Source: JAFGXT01 sp963677165 (GTDB lineage Bacteria; Verrucomicrobiota; Lentisphaeria; Victivallales; SZUA-371). From it: a DNA stretch of 64,000 nt. The notes under the pieces are model-generated. The model was not told the DNA's origin. It was given only the letters and a program-made list of their open reading frames with translations, and searched no databases. Made by a program: the position numbers and the translations under genes. Each line of letters opens with the position of its first letter. Position 1 is the first letter of the stretch. Shown piece after piece: positions 18,601 to 26,481 of the stretch. The stretch covers positions 1,612,001 through 1,676,000 of the forward strand of contig CAXXSX010000002.1 of the NCBI GenBank assembly GCA_963677165.2. Direction: 5' to 3'.

Positions 18601-20204
18601 CGGATCGGATCAATTGCCGGGTTGGTGATCTGGGCGAAAAGTTGTTTGAAATAGTTGTATAGTAACTGCGGTTTTTCCGACAGTACGGCGAGGGCGGCAT
18701 CGTTGCCCATTGAACCGGTCGGTTCGTGTCCGGTTTGACACATTGGAGCCATGACCATATCACGGTCCTCACGGGTGTATCCGAATATTTTCTGCTGGAA
18801 CAGAAGCTTTTCCGGGTCTATGTTTACCGGCATGACCGAATCGAATAGACCATGAAGTACAATACGGTTTTCATCTACCCAGCGGCGGTATGGTTGGCGC
18901 CGGACATAATAGTTTTTGATTTCGGCGTCAAACATGACCCGTTTTTTCGTGAGGTCCACATAAATAATCTCGCCCGGGCGGAGACGGCCTCGTTGTAGTA
19001 CGTTGTCGCCTGGTATATCCAGAACACCGGCTTCGGAAGCCAGAACCATAAAATTGTCTTTCGTAATTGTATAACGAGCCGGGCGGAGACCGTTGCGGTC
19101 GAGCAGTGCGCCGATGCCGTGTCCGTTGGAAAACGCGAGTGCGGCGGGGCCGTCCCAGGGTTCCATGAGCCCGGCGTGATAATCGAAAAAGCCGCGAATG
19201 TCGTGGCCCAACTGGTATTTATCACCCCAGGCCTGCGGGACAAGCATCATCATAGCGTGAGCCAGATCGCGGCCGCCTTCGGTAAAAAGTTCAACAGCGT
19301 TATCGAGGCAGGCGGAATCACTCTGGTTTTCCTGAATGATCGGCAGCAGCTTTTTGATATCGTCGCCAAACTGTTCTGATTCAAAACAGTCTTCGCGGGC
19401 GCGCATCTGGTTGATATTTCCTCGCAGGGTATTAATTTCGCCGTTATGAGCAAGATAGCGGAACGGCTGGGCCAGAGGCCAGGTCGGAAACGTATTGGTA
19501 CTGTAGCGTTGATGGACCACGGCGAGAGCGCTTTCAAGGTTTTCATCCGCCAGGTCGGTATAGAACTTACTCAATTGTGGGGCCAACAGCAGTCCCTTAT
19601 ATACGATCATTCTGGCGGACAGGCTGCAGATGTAGAAGGTGTCCTCGGCATGAGTCGTTGTTTTTACCCGTTTTTCGACGACGCGCCGGATCACATAAAG
19701 TTTGCGTTCAAGCATGTCAGTGGGTAGCGACTGGTCGTCTGTTCCCACAAAAAATTGTCTGATATGAGGTTGAGACGAACGTGCGACTTTGCCGATTTTA
19801 TCAGGACACACCGGAACATCACGCCATCCCAGTAATTTCAGGTCCTCACATCGAATTACGTCGTCAATAATGATTTCGCAGCGTTCCCGCAAATCCGGTT
19901 CCTGCGGCAGGAACACCATTCCCACGCCGTACGTTCCGGCTTCCGGCAGATCAAATCCCAGCTCCAGAGAAGTGAAGAATTTATGCGAAAGTTGAAAAAG
20001 GATTCCGGCTCCGTCTCCGGTGTCGGGATCTCCGCCGGCAGCTCCGCGATGTTCAAGTCGTTCGAGAACCTGGATCCCCTGGCGGATAATTTTATGTGTT
20101 TGTTGTCCATCGACATTTACGACAAAGCCGACACCGCAGGCGTCGTGCTCATTGGCGAAATCATAGAGTCCGGTTTTTTCCGGATGATATTTGTAGTGTG
20201 ACAT
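15666..20204 (-). CDS. gltB: Glutamate synthase, large (alpha) subunit
   Basis: 1512 residues, the usual length. It forms glutamate from 2-oxoglutarate and glutamine-derived ammonia. The N-terminal Ntn glutaminase begins after a 22-residue propeptide with nucleophile Cys23 (DACGVGF). The central and FMN-binding synthase domains follow (GEGGEDPERF, GHDGGTGASPL). The 3Fe-4S cluster motif is CVMMRKCHANTC, and the C-terminal GXGXG beta-helix domain has GGRIVVLG. A small subunit (gltD) is not adjacent, so the electron donor (NADPH through a distant GltD, or ferredoxin) cannot be told. It has its own promoter with symmetric sites. Confidence 0.98.
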   Translation of the reverse strand: MSHYKYHPEKTGLYDFANEHDACGVGFVVNVDGQQTHKIIRQGIQVLERLEHRGAAGGDPDTGDGAGILFQLSHKFFTSLELGFDLPEAGTYGVGMVFLPQEPDLRERCEIIIDDVIRCEDLKLLGWRDVPVCPDKIGKVARSSQPHIRQFFVGTDDQSLPTDMLERKLYVIRRVVEKRVKTTTHAEDTFYICSLSARMIVYKGLLLAPQLSKFYTDLADENLESALAVVHQRYSTNTFPTWPLAQPFRYLAHNGEINTLRGNINQMRAREDCFESEQFGDDIKKLLPIIQENQSDSACLDNAVELFTEGGRDLAHAMMMLVPQAWGDKYQLGHDIRGFFDYHAGLMEPWDGPAALAFSNGHGIGALLDRNGLRPARYTITKDNFMVLASEAGVLDIPGDNVLQRGRLRPGEIIYVDLTKKRVMFDAEIKNYYVRRQPYRRWVDENRIVLHGLFDSVMPVNIDPEKLLFQQKIFGYTREDRDMVMAPMCQTGHEPTGSMGNDAALAVLSEKPQLLYNYFKQLFAQITNPAIDPIREEMVMSLTTFIGNQGNILDEKPAHAHLLKLKRPILTDEDISRLRKSPDPTFQVQTIKCGFQESDTGDRLETALEDLIVNAEVAVRTGHSVIILSDRDLEPGMVPIPALLATAAVNHHLIRTGLRTSAGIVVETGEAREIQHFVLLLGYGATAINPYLALETVSQMALDGTLESLGVIKAMENYIKSLCKGILKVMSKMGISTLRSYRGAQVFEAVGLSTGMIDKYFTGTASRINGIGLQEIAVEAVSRYRNAVKPQPGYRNLLENGGQYHFRVNGEKHLWTPETITTFQQAVRNNDDKLYAKYAEYINHQERHLCTLRGLFKFREVEPVPLEEVEPATEIVKRFCTGAMSFGSISKEAHETIAIAMNRLGGKSNSGEGGEDPERFVPMENGDSRCSAIKQVASGRFGVTAEYLASAKEIQIKIAQGAKPGEGGQLPGHKVNEVIARVRHSTPGVTLISPPPHHDIYSIEDLAQLIYDLKNSNPEARVTVKLVSEVGVGTVAAGVAKGHADMVLISGHDGGTGASPLTSIKHAGLPWELGLAETQQTLVLNNLRDRIRVQVDGQIKTGRDVIIGALLGAEEFGFATTILVSIGCVMMRKCHANTCPVGVATQDPDLRKRFKGKPEHVENFLMFIAEEVRTYLALLGLRSLDEAVGRSDLLNVDGAIDFWKTRNLDFSGIFDRSYDESLPVRCIKPQNHGIEKSFDNVYLLPQLTDAVNNRSKVTINQPITNVDRTAGTILSYEIAKRYGNAGLDDDTITVNFTGCAGQSFGAFLAHGVTFNLEGEANDYVGKGLSGGKLIIKPPKDSTFEPSKNSIAGNVLLYGATGGKAFFKGLVGERFAIRNSGAMAVVEGAGDHCCEYMTGGRIVVLGSTGFNFGAGMSGGIAYVYDESNEFDLRCNLDMVDLESVKDPKDIEELKLLIEEHAATTDSVRAWSILENWESSLPKFIKIFPVEYRKVLGQMMKEDEEAVERKKTTE

Positions 20205-20262
20205 AATAACGTTTAATCCCGGTTTTTATTTGTGCTCACCGTGTAAAATCCCCTGGAGCAAT

Positions 20263-20271
20263 GTATTAAAC
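20263..20271. promoter_or_regulatory. Third GTATTAAAC half-site at the gltB start region
   Basis: An exact copy of the arm of the palindrome at 20314-20340. It begins one base downstream of the gltB -10, so a regulator bound here would cover the transcription start. Confidence 0.5.
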
Positions 20272-20272
20272 T

Positions 20273-20301
20273 AATATACAGTCCAACGCTTTCCATGGCA
20301 A
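20273..20301 (-). promoter_or_regulatory. gltB promoter
   Basis: Minus strand: TTGCCA (20296-20301), 17 bp, TATATT (20273-20278). The expected start is about 60 bp before the gltB ATG. Confidence 0.65.
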
Positions 20302-20313
20302 TACCTTTTTGCT

Positions 20314-20340
20314 GTATTAAACCGTGTTTCTGTTTAATAC
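20314..20340. promoter_or_regulatory. Perfect 9-bp inverted repeat upstream of gltB
   Basis: GTATTAAAC, 9 bp, GTTTAATAC. It lies just upstream of the gltB -35, at an activator-like position, and directly abuts the stop codon of the AraC gene. The stem is AT-rich and not followed by a T run, so an operator is more likely than a terminator. Confidence 0.6.
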
Positions 20341-21162
20341 TCAATCATTTCTTTTCCGATAGCTGCTGGGGGAGGAGCCGCTCATGCGTTTAAAAAATCG
20401 CGAGAAACTGAAGGCGTCGGGATATCCCAGCTCGTCAGCGATCTGGCTGATGTTCAGATCCGAATATGTCAGCAGCTTTCTGCCCATATCGAAACGTTGT
20501 TGGTCGATATATACTTTCAGGGGAATTCCCAGCTGTTTCTTAAATATTCGTGTCAGGTAGGTGGTTGTAAATTGTAGCTCTTTAGCTACATCTTCCACCC
20601 GGACGGGCATGCATTGTTCCAGACGGCACTGGATAAAGTGACGGACCTTCTTTACCAGGTCTATATCGCTGCCGTCAAGATTGCGATTAGAAAAATGCTG
20701 GTCAAGCAGAGCTGAAATCAAATGCTCCATTAAAACAAAACGCGTTACAGAACCTTCATGGTCATGGACCATTATTTCCCTCAACCATTTTGCCAGTAGT
20801 ACCGTCTCATCATTTTTCTCAATGATTCCGGGCTCAAATTGTTCTTCGCTTTCTTCCAATACAAATTTTATGGTCCAGGCTTTTTTCCCGTTTTCCAGAT
20901 GAACGTAATGCCAGTTCTGTGGTGGAATCACCATGATATCTCCAGCTTCCGGGAAGAGACTGAAATGATCGAAATCCACAGAAAAACTTTTCTCAAGTAC
21001 TACGCTCATTTGCCAGTATGGGTGTACATGCCGGATATGGGTCGCGCTGTTCTCGAACGGACCTTCGATTCGTACCAGAGAGACCTTTAACGGACGTGAG
21101 TAATCCCTTGAATTCAGTTCATCCAGATGCTGGTTCCAACTGTCATGTACCGGCCATGGCAT
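20341..21162 (-). CDS. AraC-family transcriptional regulator
   Basis: 273 residues. The N-terminal half is a cupin-like ligand domain (HIRHVHPYWQMSVVL, PEAGDIMVIPPQNWHYV). The C-terminal 100 residues hold two helix-turn-helix units (VEDVAKELQFTTTYLTRIFK and ISQIADELGYPDAFSFSRFF). It is divergent from the esterase/esterase/transporter operon that starts at about 21310. It most likely activates that operon in response to a sugar or acylated oligosaccharide, which is inference. Its stop codon abuts the palindrome at the gltB promoter. Confidence 0.93.
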   Translation of the reverse strand: MPWPVHDSWNQHLDELNSRDYSRPLKVSLVRIEGPFENSATHIRHVHPYWQMSVVLEKSFSVDFDHFSLFPEAGDIMVIPPQNWHYVHLENGKKAWTIKFVLEESEEQFEPGIIEKNDETVLLAKWLREIMVHDHEGSVTRFVLMEHLISALLDQHFSNRNLDGSDIDLVKKVRHFIQCRLEQCMPVRVEDVAKELQFTTTYLTRIFKKQLGIPLKVYIDQQRFDMGRKLLTYSDLNISQIADELGYPDAFSFSRFFKRMSGSSPSSYRKRND

Positions 21163-21233
21163 TGCAAGGTCTCCCTGTTTGGTTCGATTTTGCTATGTTT
21201 TTGCATTATACTGCTATTCTAATTTTTTTAGGA

Positions 21234-21249
21234 GAATACTATAATATTC
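21234..21249. promoter_or_regulatory. Small dyad in the AraC/esterase divergent region
   Basis: GAATA, CTATAA, TATTC: a perfect 5-bp dyad about halfway between the two start codons. It is AT-rich and short, so weak evidence. Confidence 0.3.
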
Positions 21250-21309
21250 CTTTATTACGGAATTTATGTTCAACTTTTATGGATTGCAAATAGCAATAAA
21301 CGAAATTTA

Positions 21310-22353
21310 GTGAGAATAATGAATAATTCAGAAAATGCCATATTTAACAGTGATCCTGTTGTTCTTCTGGAACAGCAGATGCGAGAAATCAATCCTGCAA
21401 TGCACTTTGCCGGAGACAATCCGGAAGTTTGGCAAAAGGGATTAAAAAGTAAAATTTCCGAACTGACCGGACTGTCCCGTAAGCCCGTGGAAAAGTGTGA
21501 CCTTCATGTCAGGTCTCTTTGGAAACGTGACCATGAATACGGTACAATCGAAAAGATCGTTTTTACTTCAGAACCCGGCTATGACGTTCCCGCTTATGTA
21601 TGTATTCCGCACGGAGCGGTTGCTCCTATGCCGTTTTTCGTCTGCCTTCAGGGACACAGTACCGGTATGCATGTTTCGATTGCGGTTGAGCAGGAAGATG
21701 AGATTACGCCGAAATTTGACGATGGCGACCGCGATTTCGGTCTCAACGCCATGCGCTACGGCGTTGCCGCGGTCTGCATCGAACAGCGCGCGTTCGGCGA
21801 ATGTGAAGACCGGCGGGGAGGAGTCAATCGTTGTCATAATCCTTCGGCTCTGGCGATGATGATGGGACGCACCCTTTTGGGCGACCGGATCTATGACATT
21901 GACCGTGCCATTGATTATATTCTGTCCCGGGGCGACGCGGATCCTGCCCGGATTGGAGTGATGGGAAATTCCGGCGGTGGAACCGCCAGTCTTTTTTCCG
22001 GTGGATTGCTTGACCGTATCACCCATGTCATGCCTTCTTGCGGCTTCTGTTCTTTCAAAGATTCCATCATGTCAATCGACCATTGTATCTGCAATTACGT
22101 TCCACAGTTGCTGCTGTGGGCGGAATCCTCCGATGTAGCAGGGCTGGCGGCTCCGAAACCAATGGTCATCGTCAGTGGAATAGAGGATCCGATTTTTCCG
22201 ATCAAACCGGCCAAAGAACAGTTTGCGCAACTTAAAAATATCTATCGGGCCTTTGGCGCGGAAGAGCGCTGTCACCACGTACTTGGCAACGGCGGACACC
22301 GTTTTTATGCCGATGAAGCCTGGCCGGTTATGCTCAAGGAACTCAATAAGTAG
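21310..22353 (+). CDS. Alpha/beta hydrolase (acetyl-xylan-esterase-like)
   Basis: 347 residues from the GTG at 21310; an in-frame ATG at 21319 is an equally good start. The alpha/beta hydrolase fold is shown by a nucleophile elbow VMGNSGGG with Ser221, an oxyanion-side strand (MPFFVCLQGHSTG) and a C-terminal His in NGGHRFY. The acid is probably Asp in the VSGIEDPIFP strand. The pattern matches large carbohydrate esterase-like or dienelactone hydrolase-like enzymes with a long N-terminal extension. No signal peptide is visible, so it acts in the cytoplasm. It is followed 5 bp later by a second esterase and then a transporter, suggesting uptake and deacylation of decorated oligosaccharides. The exact ester is unknown. 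Confidence 0.85.
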   Translation: MRIMNNSENAIFNSDPVVLLEQQMREINPAMHFAGDNPEVWQKGLKSKISELTGLSRKPVEKCDLHVRSLWKRDHEYGTIEKIVFTSEPGYDVPAYVCIPHGAVAPMPFFVCLQGHSTGMHVSIAVEQEDEITPKFDDGDRDFGLNAMRYGVAAVCIEQRAFGECEDRRGGVNRCHNPSALAMMMGRTLLGDRIYDIDRAIDYILSRGDADPARIGVMGNSGGGTASLFSGGLLDRITHVMPSCGFCSFKDSIMSIDHCICNYVPQLLLWAESSDVAGLAAPKPMVIVSGIEDPIFPIKPAKEQFAQLKNIYRAFGAEERCHHVLGNGGHRFYADEAWPVMLKELNK

Positions 22354-22358
22354 GTTTT

Positions 22359-23504
22359 ATGGTTATGAATACAAGCAACAGTCCCTTCAATCTTATTTTC
22401 GATGAGAATGAAACCAGAAGTTATACACTTCCGAAGCTTCTTGTTACAAAAGACGGTCAGCAGATAACCTCTTCTGATGCCTGGATGAATTCGCGACGTG
22501 AAGAAATTCTCGAACTCTTTAATAAATATATTTACGGCGCTATTCCGCATAAGTTTGATGGTGTAGACTTTCATGTTACGGATAACGATGATTACCTTGC
22601 TGGTAAAATAAGCATGAAAACGGTTACGATCACCGTAAGAAATGCCGGAAAGAGTTTTTTATATCCACTGTATGTTTATTTACCGAAGGAGCAGGAACTG
22701 CCGGTTAAAACGTTTCTAATGATCAACAACCGGTTTCAGCCGGGTGATGAATTAAGGCATGACAATCCGTTTACTTCTATCGAAATGGTCGTCAATGCCG
22801 GTTACGGTTTTGCCATGTTCGACTGCAACTTTATTGCCTGCGATGAGAACCAGAATTTTTATCCCGGTATAATGGAACTGTTTCCGGAGGAAACATCAGG
22901 TCCGGAAGGTTTCGGGGTAATCAGTGCCTGGTCCTTTGCTGTAATGCGTGCGGTCGATTACTTGTGCGAAGATCAGGCGGTGGATAACTCGGGCATTATT
23001 GTGATTGGCCACTCTCGCGGCGGAAAGACTTCACTGTGGTCCGCTGTAAATGACACCCGAATTGCCTGTGCCTGTGTAAATTGTTCCGGCTGTACCGGAA
23101 CCGCGATTGCCCGACGCAAACTCGGTGAAACCATCGCTAAGATCAATGGTTACTGTCCCCATTGGTTCAATGGGAATTATAAGCAGTTTAATGACCGTGA
23201 AGACGAGCTTCCGGTTGATCAGCATATGCTTGTGGCGTTGGTTGCACCGCGACATATTCAGGTCGCCAGCGCGGTCGAAGATTCCTGGGCGGACCCGAAA
23301 GGCGAATATCTTTCTCTTGTACATGCTCAGCCGGTGTTTAAACTATTTGGATTTGAGGGAATTACAGATGAATTCCCGGTTCTGGATAAACTGGTTCTCG
23401 GTGATCATATGTCGTATCATATTCGACAGGGTAAACACGATTTGAGCAAACTGGACTGGGAGCTTTATTTAAAAGGTTCTGATAACTGGTTTAAAAATCA
23501 ATAA
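22359..23504 (+). CDS. CE15-like glucuronoyl esterase / alpha/beta hydrolase
   Basis: 381 residues. The nucleophile elbow is VIGHSRGGKTS with Ser219, close to the GCSRxGKG pattern of CE15 4-O-methyl-glucuronoyl methylesterases. RQGKHDLSKLDW near the C-terminus gives a candidate catalytic His. No signal peptide is seen, whereas characterised CE15 enzymes are usually exported. The ATG is 5 bp after the previous stop codon, so the two are almost certainly co-translated. A glucuronate ester or similar acyl linkage in plant or algal polysaccharide is the likely target by resemblance. Confidence 0.8.
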   Translation: MVMNTSNSPFNLIFDENETRSYTLPKLLVTKDGQQITSSDAWMNSRREEILELFNKYIYGAIPHKFDGVDFHVTDNDDYLAGKISMKTVTITVRNAGKSFLYPLYVYLPKEQELPVKTFLMINNRFQPGDELRHDNPFTSIEMVVNAGYGFAMFDCNFIACDENQNFYPGIMELFPEETSGPEGFGVISAWSFAVMRAVDYLCEDQAVDNSGIIVIGHSRGGKTSLWSAVNDTRIACACVNCSGCTGTAIARRKLGETIAKINGYCPHWFNGNYKQFNDREDELPVDQHMLVALVAPRHIQVASAVEDSWADPKGEYLSLVHAQPVFKLFGFEGITDEFPVLDKLVLGDHMSYHIRQGKHDLSKLDWELYLKGSDNWFKNQ

Positions 23505-23555
23505 CTTTTCTATTACTGAGATTGGCTTTTTGTACAGGAGTTAAAATGATGAGTC

Positions 23556-25793
23556 ATGGATACGAACAGTAATTTCCTTTCCCGCAAAGACCGGTTACAA
23601 AGCTTAAGCAGCTATCTTCGTCATATTTTTCTCAACGGAATAGGATTTTGCTGTCTGACCGGTACAATTATCTACCTGCTGGCGATCAATCTTGGCGCCA
23701 GTAATACCGAACTCGGTTACATTTCTTCAACACTGTATATTACCGGAGGCGTAATTCTTCTGGTTCCTGTCCTGTTCGGCGGAATGAAGCTGATCAAAGT
23801 GTTCTGGCTGTTATGGTTGATAAGAGGCGCAAGCTGTTTTGCCTATCTTGCTGCCGGCTTTATCCACTCTACTCATCCCGCTTTGGCGGTTTGGCTGCTT
23901 CTGATCGGTTATACGCTTTTCGCGTCACTGCGGAATATGGCTTGGCCGATGAAGCAGACCGTGGAAAAGATACTGGTTTCACCCAACCAGGCCGGAAAGC
24001 AGGTTGCTAAATTCAATCAGGTGCTGAATTATTCCAAACTGCTGTCGAGCGTTATCAGTTTCGCGATTCTTTCCATCGCCTGGCTGGACGGGAATCCCGG
24101 CTTGATGGTTCTAATTATCATTGGGATAATACTTAACATGCTGTCTGCTTTTTCCTTACGTTCGATTCCGCTGGAAGAACGAATCGAGCCCCGGAAGAAA
24201 AACGCGATTTTTACTGCTGGAAAGTCTCTTTATAAAAACCGCGATACCTTTGTGGTCGTAATGTTGTACTGGGGAGTTATTACTTTTAACATCCTGGTGG
24301 GATTCATCATTCCCTATATGAAAAAACTGGTAAAGATGCCGGTGAATGTCATTTTCGGATATACCATTCTTGCCGCGATTGCCTCCATTATCGCAGCGAA
24401 ACTGGTTACTATTTTTGCCGACCGCATCGGCAGCAAGCCGTTGTTGAACATTACCTTTTTACTGAACACCTGTATTGCTCTGGTATGGGTATTCCTTTCA
24501 CCGGCTTCCCACTGGAGCATTATCATGGCGCTGGCGTGTATTACCACCGCGCTTCAGATATTGTACACGCTGCTGGTTGCCCGACTGCTGATTAAAGTTA
24601 TCCCGCAGGAAAGCAAAGTCGGATTTACCTCGATGTTGAACTTTTTCGCGGCAATAATTGCTCTGTTCGCTGGGATCAGCATGGGAAAGACAGCCGACAT
24701 GGGGTTGAATGTGACTTTGCACCTTCCTCATATCTACAGTCCGGCATTCCTAGTTATGACGCTTGTTTCGGCCATAATGTTTATTCTATGCCTGGTTCTC
24801 AATGAGTCCAGTAGTCTGTCACTGAACGAAACCGGTAAAATGTTCCTTTCGTCAACCAACCTGAAAACGTTTTTGATGATTGATAAGCTGGACAGTGTAT
24901 CGAATCCCCTGAAAGAGAAACAGATTATGCTGAAACTGACAAACAGTGCGTCGGATTTGGCCACGAACGAGATAAAAAAGCGATTGAAGAACCCGTTAAT
25001 CAGAAAGAAAGAGGAATTGATCCGTTCATTGTTTTTTCACTATCGCCCGGAACTGCTTGATGAAATATTGAACGAAGCCTCGGATCCGGATTCCTGGTGG
25101 CGCGAAACCGCTATTTTTACACTGGGAGCGTATCCAGATCCGAAAACGGAAAGCCTTCTGCTGGACATTTTCAATAACGAAACCTATCCGTACCTGCGTT
25201 CCATTGCCGCCAAATCGCTTGCCCGAGTCGGAAACCATACCATTCTGCCCGAGTTGCTCGATATGCTTTATAACCGTCCCAACCTTAATGTCAGGACAAC
25301 TTTAAACATGGTAACCGCTATCGGTATAATGGACAAGGAAAGAAAGATTCTGGCGGATATGTTTAAAATCGCCACCATGAGGGATTCTGAAAAATATCGG
25401 CAGCATGTATATATTATTCTGTCGCGGAGAATTGGATTTACTCCAGGGATCGAACGTTTTTTTACGCTTGAAAATCAGACCCCCGAAGCTGGATTCAACG
25501 ACTTAATAGAAGAAGTAACGGAGCAGCCTTATTTCTCATCGTATGTAAACTCTTATTTGGAGGCATACAAAGCGGGAGATTACGGAAAGATCGCGGAAAT
25601 GTGTGCTTCCTGCGCCAGACAAATCGGCGTAGACAGGTCCTCTGTTTCATTGCCGTTTCTGAAAAGAGGTATAGAAAGATCGGTCAAATATCATCTTAAA
25701 AACGTCGATGCTATTGCCTTGGTTTATTTCACTTTCGCCCTGGTCAAATATAAAGCGGAAAACAAAAAAGTAGTTGATTCATTTTTCTATTGA
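23556..25793 (+). CDS. MFS-like transporter fused to C-terminal HEAT-like repeats
   Basis: 745 residues. Residues about 15-420 carry about ten to twelve hydrophobic segments with MFS-type spacing, including GIGFCCLTGTIIYLLAINLG, a basic loop near 200 and a long segment near 400. After about residue 430 the protein turns soluble and helical, with repeated units containing WWRETAIFTLGAYPDPKTE and LRSIAAKSLARVGN. These resemble PBS-lyase/HEAT repeats used for protein contacts. It is the third gene of the esterase operon and probably imports the oligosaccharide the esterases act on. Such a cytoplasmic HEAT tail on an MFS-like protein is uncommon. Confidence 0.82.
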   Translation: MDTNSNFLSRKDRLQSLSSYLRHIFLNGIGFCCLTGTIIYLLAINLGASNTELGYISSTLYITGGVILLVPVLFGGMKLIKVFWLLWLIRGASCFAYLAAGFIHSTHPALAVWLLLIGYTLFASLRNMAWPMKQTVEKILVSPNQAGKQVAKFNQVLNYSKLLSSVISFAILSIAWLDGNPGLMVLIIIGIILNMLSAFSLRSIPLEERIEPRKKNAIFTAGKSLYKNRDTFVVVMLYWGVITFNILVGFIIPYMKKLVKMPVNVIFGYTILAAIASIIAAKLVTIFADRIGSKPLLNITFLLNTCIALVWVFLSPASHWSIIMALACITTALQILYTLLVARLLIKVIPQESKVGFTSMLNFFAAIIALFAGISMGKTADMGLNVTLHLPHIYSPAFLVMTLVSAIMFILCLVLNESSSLSLNETGKMFLSSTNLKTFLMIDKLDSVSNPLKEKQIMLKLTNSASDLATNEIKKRLKNPLIRKKEELIRSLFFHYRPELLDEILNEASDPDSWWRETAIFTLGAYPDPKTESLLLDIFNNETYPYLRSIAAKSLARVGNHTILPELLDMLYNRPNLNVRTTLNMVTAIGIMDKERKILADMFKIATMRDSEKYRQHVYIILSRRIGFTPGIERFFTLENQTPEAGFNDLIEEVTEQPYFSSYVNSYLEAYKAGDYGKIAEMCASCARQIGVDRSSVSLPFLKRGIERSVKYHLKNVDAIALVYFTFALVKYKAENKKVVDSFFY

Positions 25794-25930
25794 TTTTGAC
25801 ACAGAAAAAGCTATATTTTTATATCTTAAATTTAACGCCATTATTTGCCTCCGCGGGCGTGGTTCAGCAACGAACCGCTGGTCGACGAAGCCGAAAAAAA
25901 CTTGTGTTGTTGATTATGGAGAAATAAAAA

Positions 25931-26476
25931 ATGAACTTTTCAATCAAAACTTCTACCCTTGTAATTGTCGACATTCAGGAAAAACTGATCAAGGCCATTC
26001 CTGCAATGGAACCGTTTATGCCGAAAGTCAGCATGATGCTGGAAGCTGCCGCTGTTCTGGGACTCGATGTGATCGTTACCGAACAGTATCCAAAAGGACT
26101 TGGCAATACCGTCCCGGAACTGAAAGAATTTTTGCAGGACAAATGGCCTGTAATTGAAAAAACTTCATTTTCCTGCTGGCAGGAACCGGATTTTCGTAAG
26201 GAACTGAGAAAGAGCAAGAAAAAAACCGTGATACTTACCGGAATCGAAAGCCATGTATGCGTACTTCAAACCGCACTGGACCTCTTAGCTGAAAACTATG
26301 AAGTCGTGCTGCTGGCGGATACCGTCGCGTCCCGCAACGACTACGACCGCGAGATCGCGCTCAAACTGATGCGTGAAAAAGGCGTCTGGGTCATGACGGC
26401 GGAGTCCCTGCTGTTCAGCTACCTGCAGAACGCGAAGAACCCCAGCTTTAAAGCGGTTTCCAAGCTGATTAAATGA
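25931..26476 (+). CDS. Isochorismatase-like cysteine hydrolase
   Basis: 181 residues. The catalytic triad of the isochorismatase/YcaC superfamily is visible: Asp14 in LVIVDIQEKL, Lys77 in EKTSFSCW and Cys110 in GIESHVCVLQT. A cis-peptide-forming region precedes the Cys. It is likely a cytoplasmic amidohydrolase, but the substrate cannot be told. It is preceded by 137 bp without a gene (25794-25930), which contains a small GGTTC/GAACC hairpin near 25861, and is convergent with the GH43/117-like gene 6 bp away. Confidence 0.9.
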   Translation: MNFSIKTSTLVIVDIQEKLIKAIPAMEPFMPKVSMMLEAAAVLGLDVIVTEQYPKGLGNTVPELKEFLQDKWPVIEKTSFSCWQEPDFRKELRKSKKKTVILTGIESHVCVLQTALDLLAENYEVVLLADTVASRNDYDREIALKLMREKGVWVMTAESLLFSYLQNAKNPSFKAVSKLIK

Positions 26477-26481
26477 TGTGT

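Noticed and set aside
20314..20340. Terminator of the AraC gene
   Set aside because: The stem is AT-rich and no T run follows in that direction; the position relative to the gltB promoter and the extra half-site suit an operator better.
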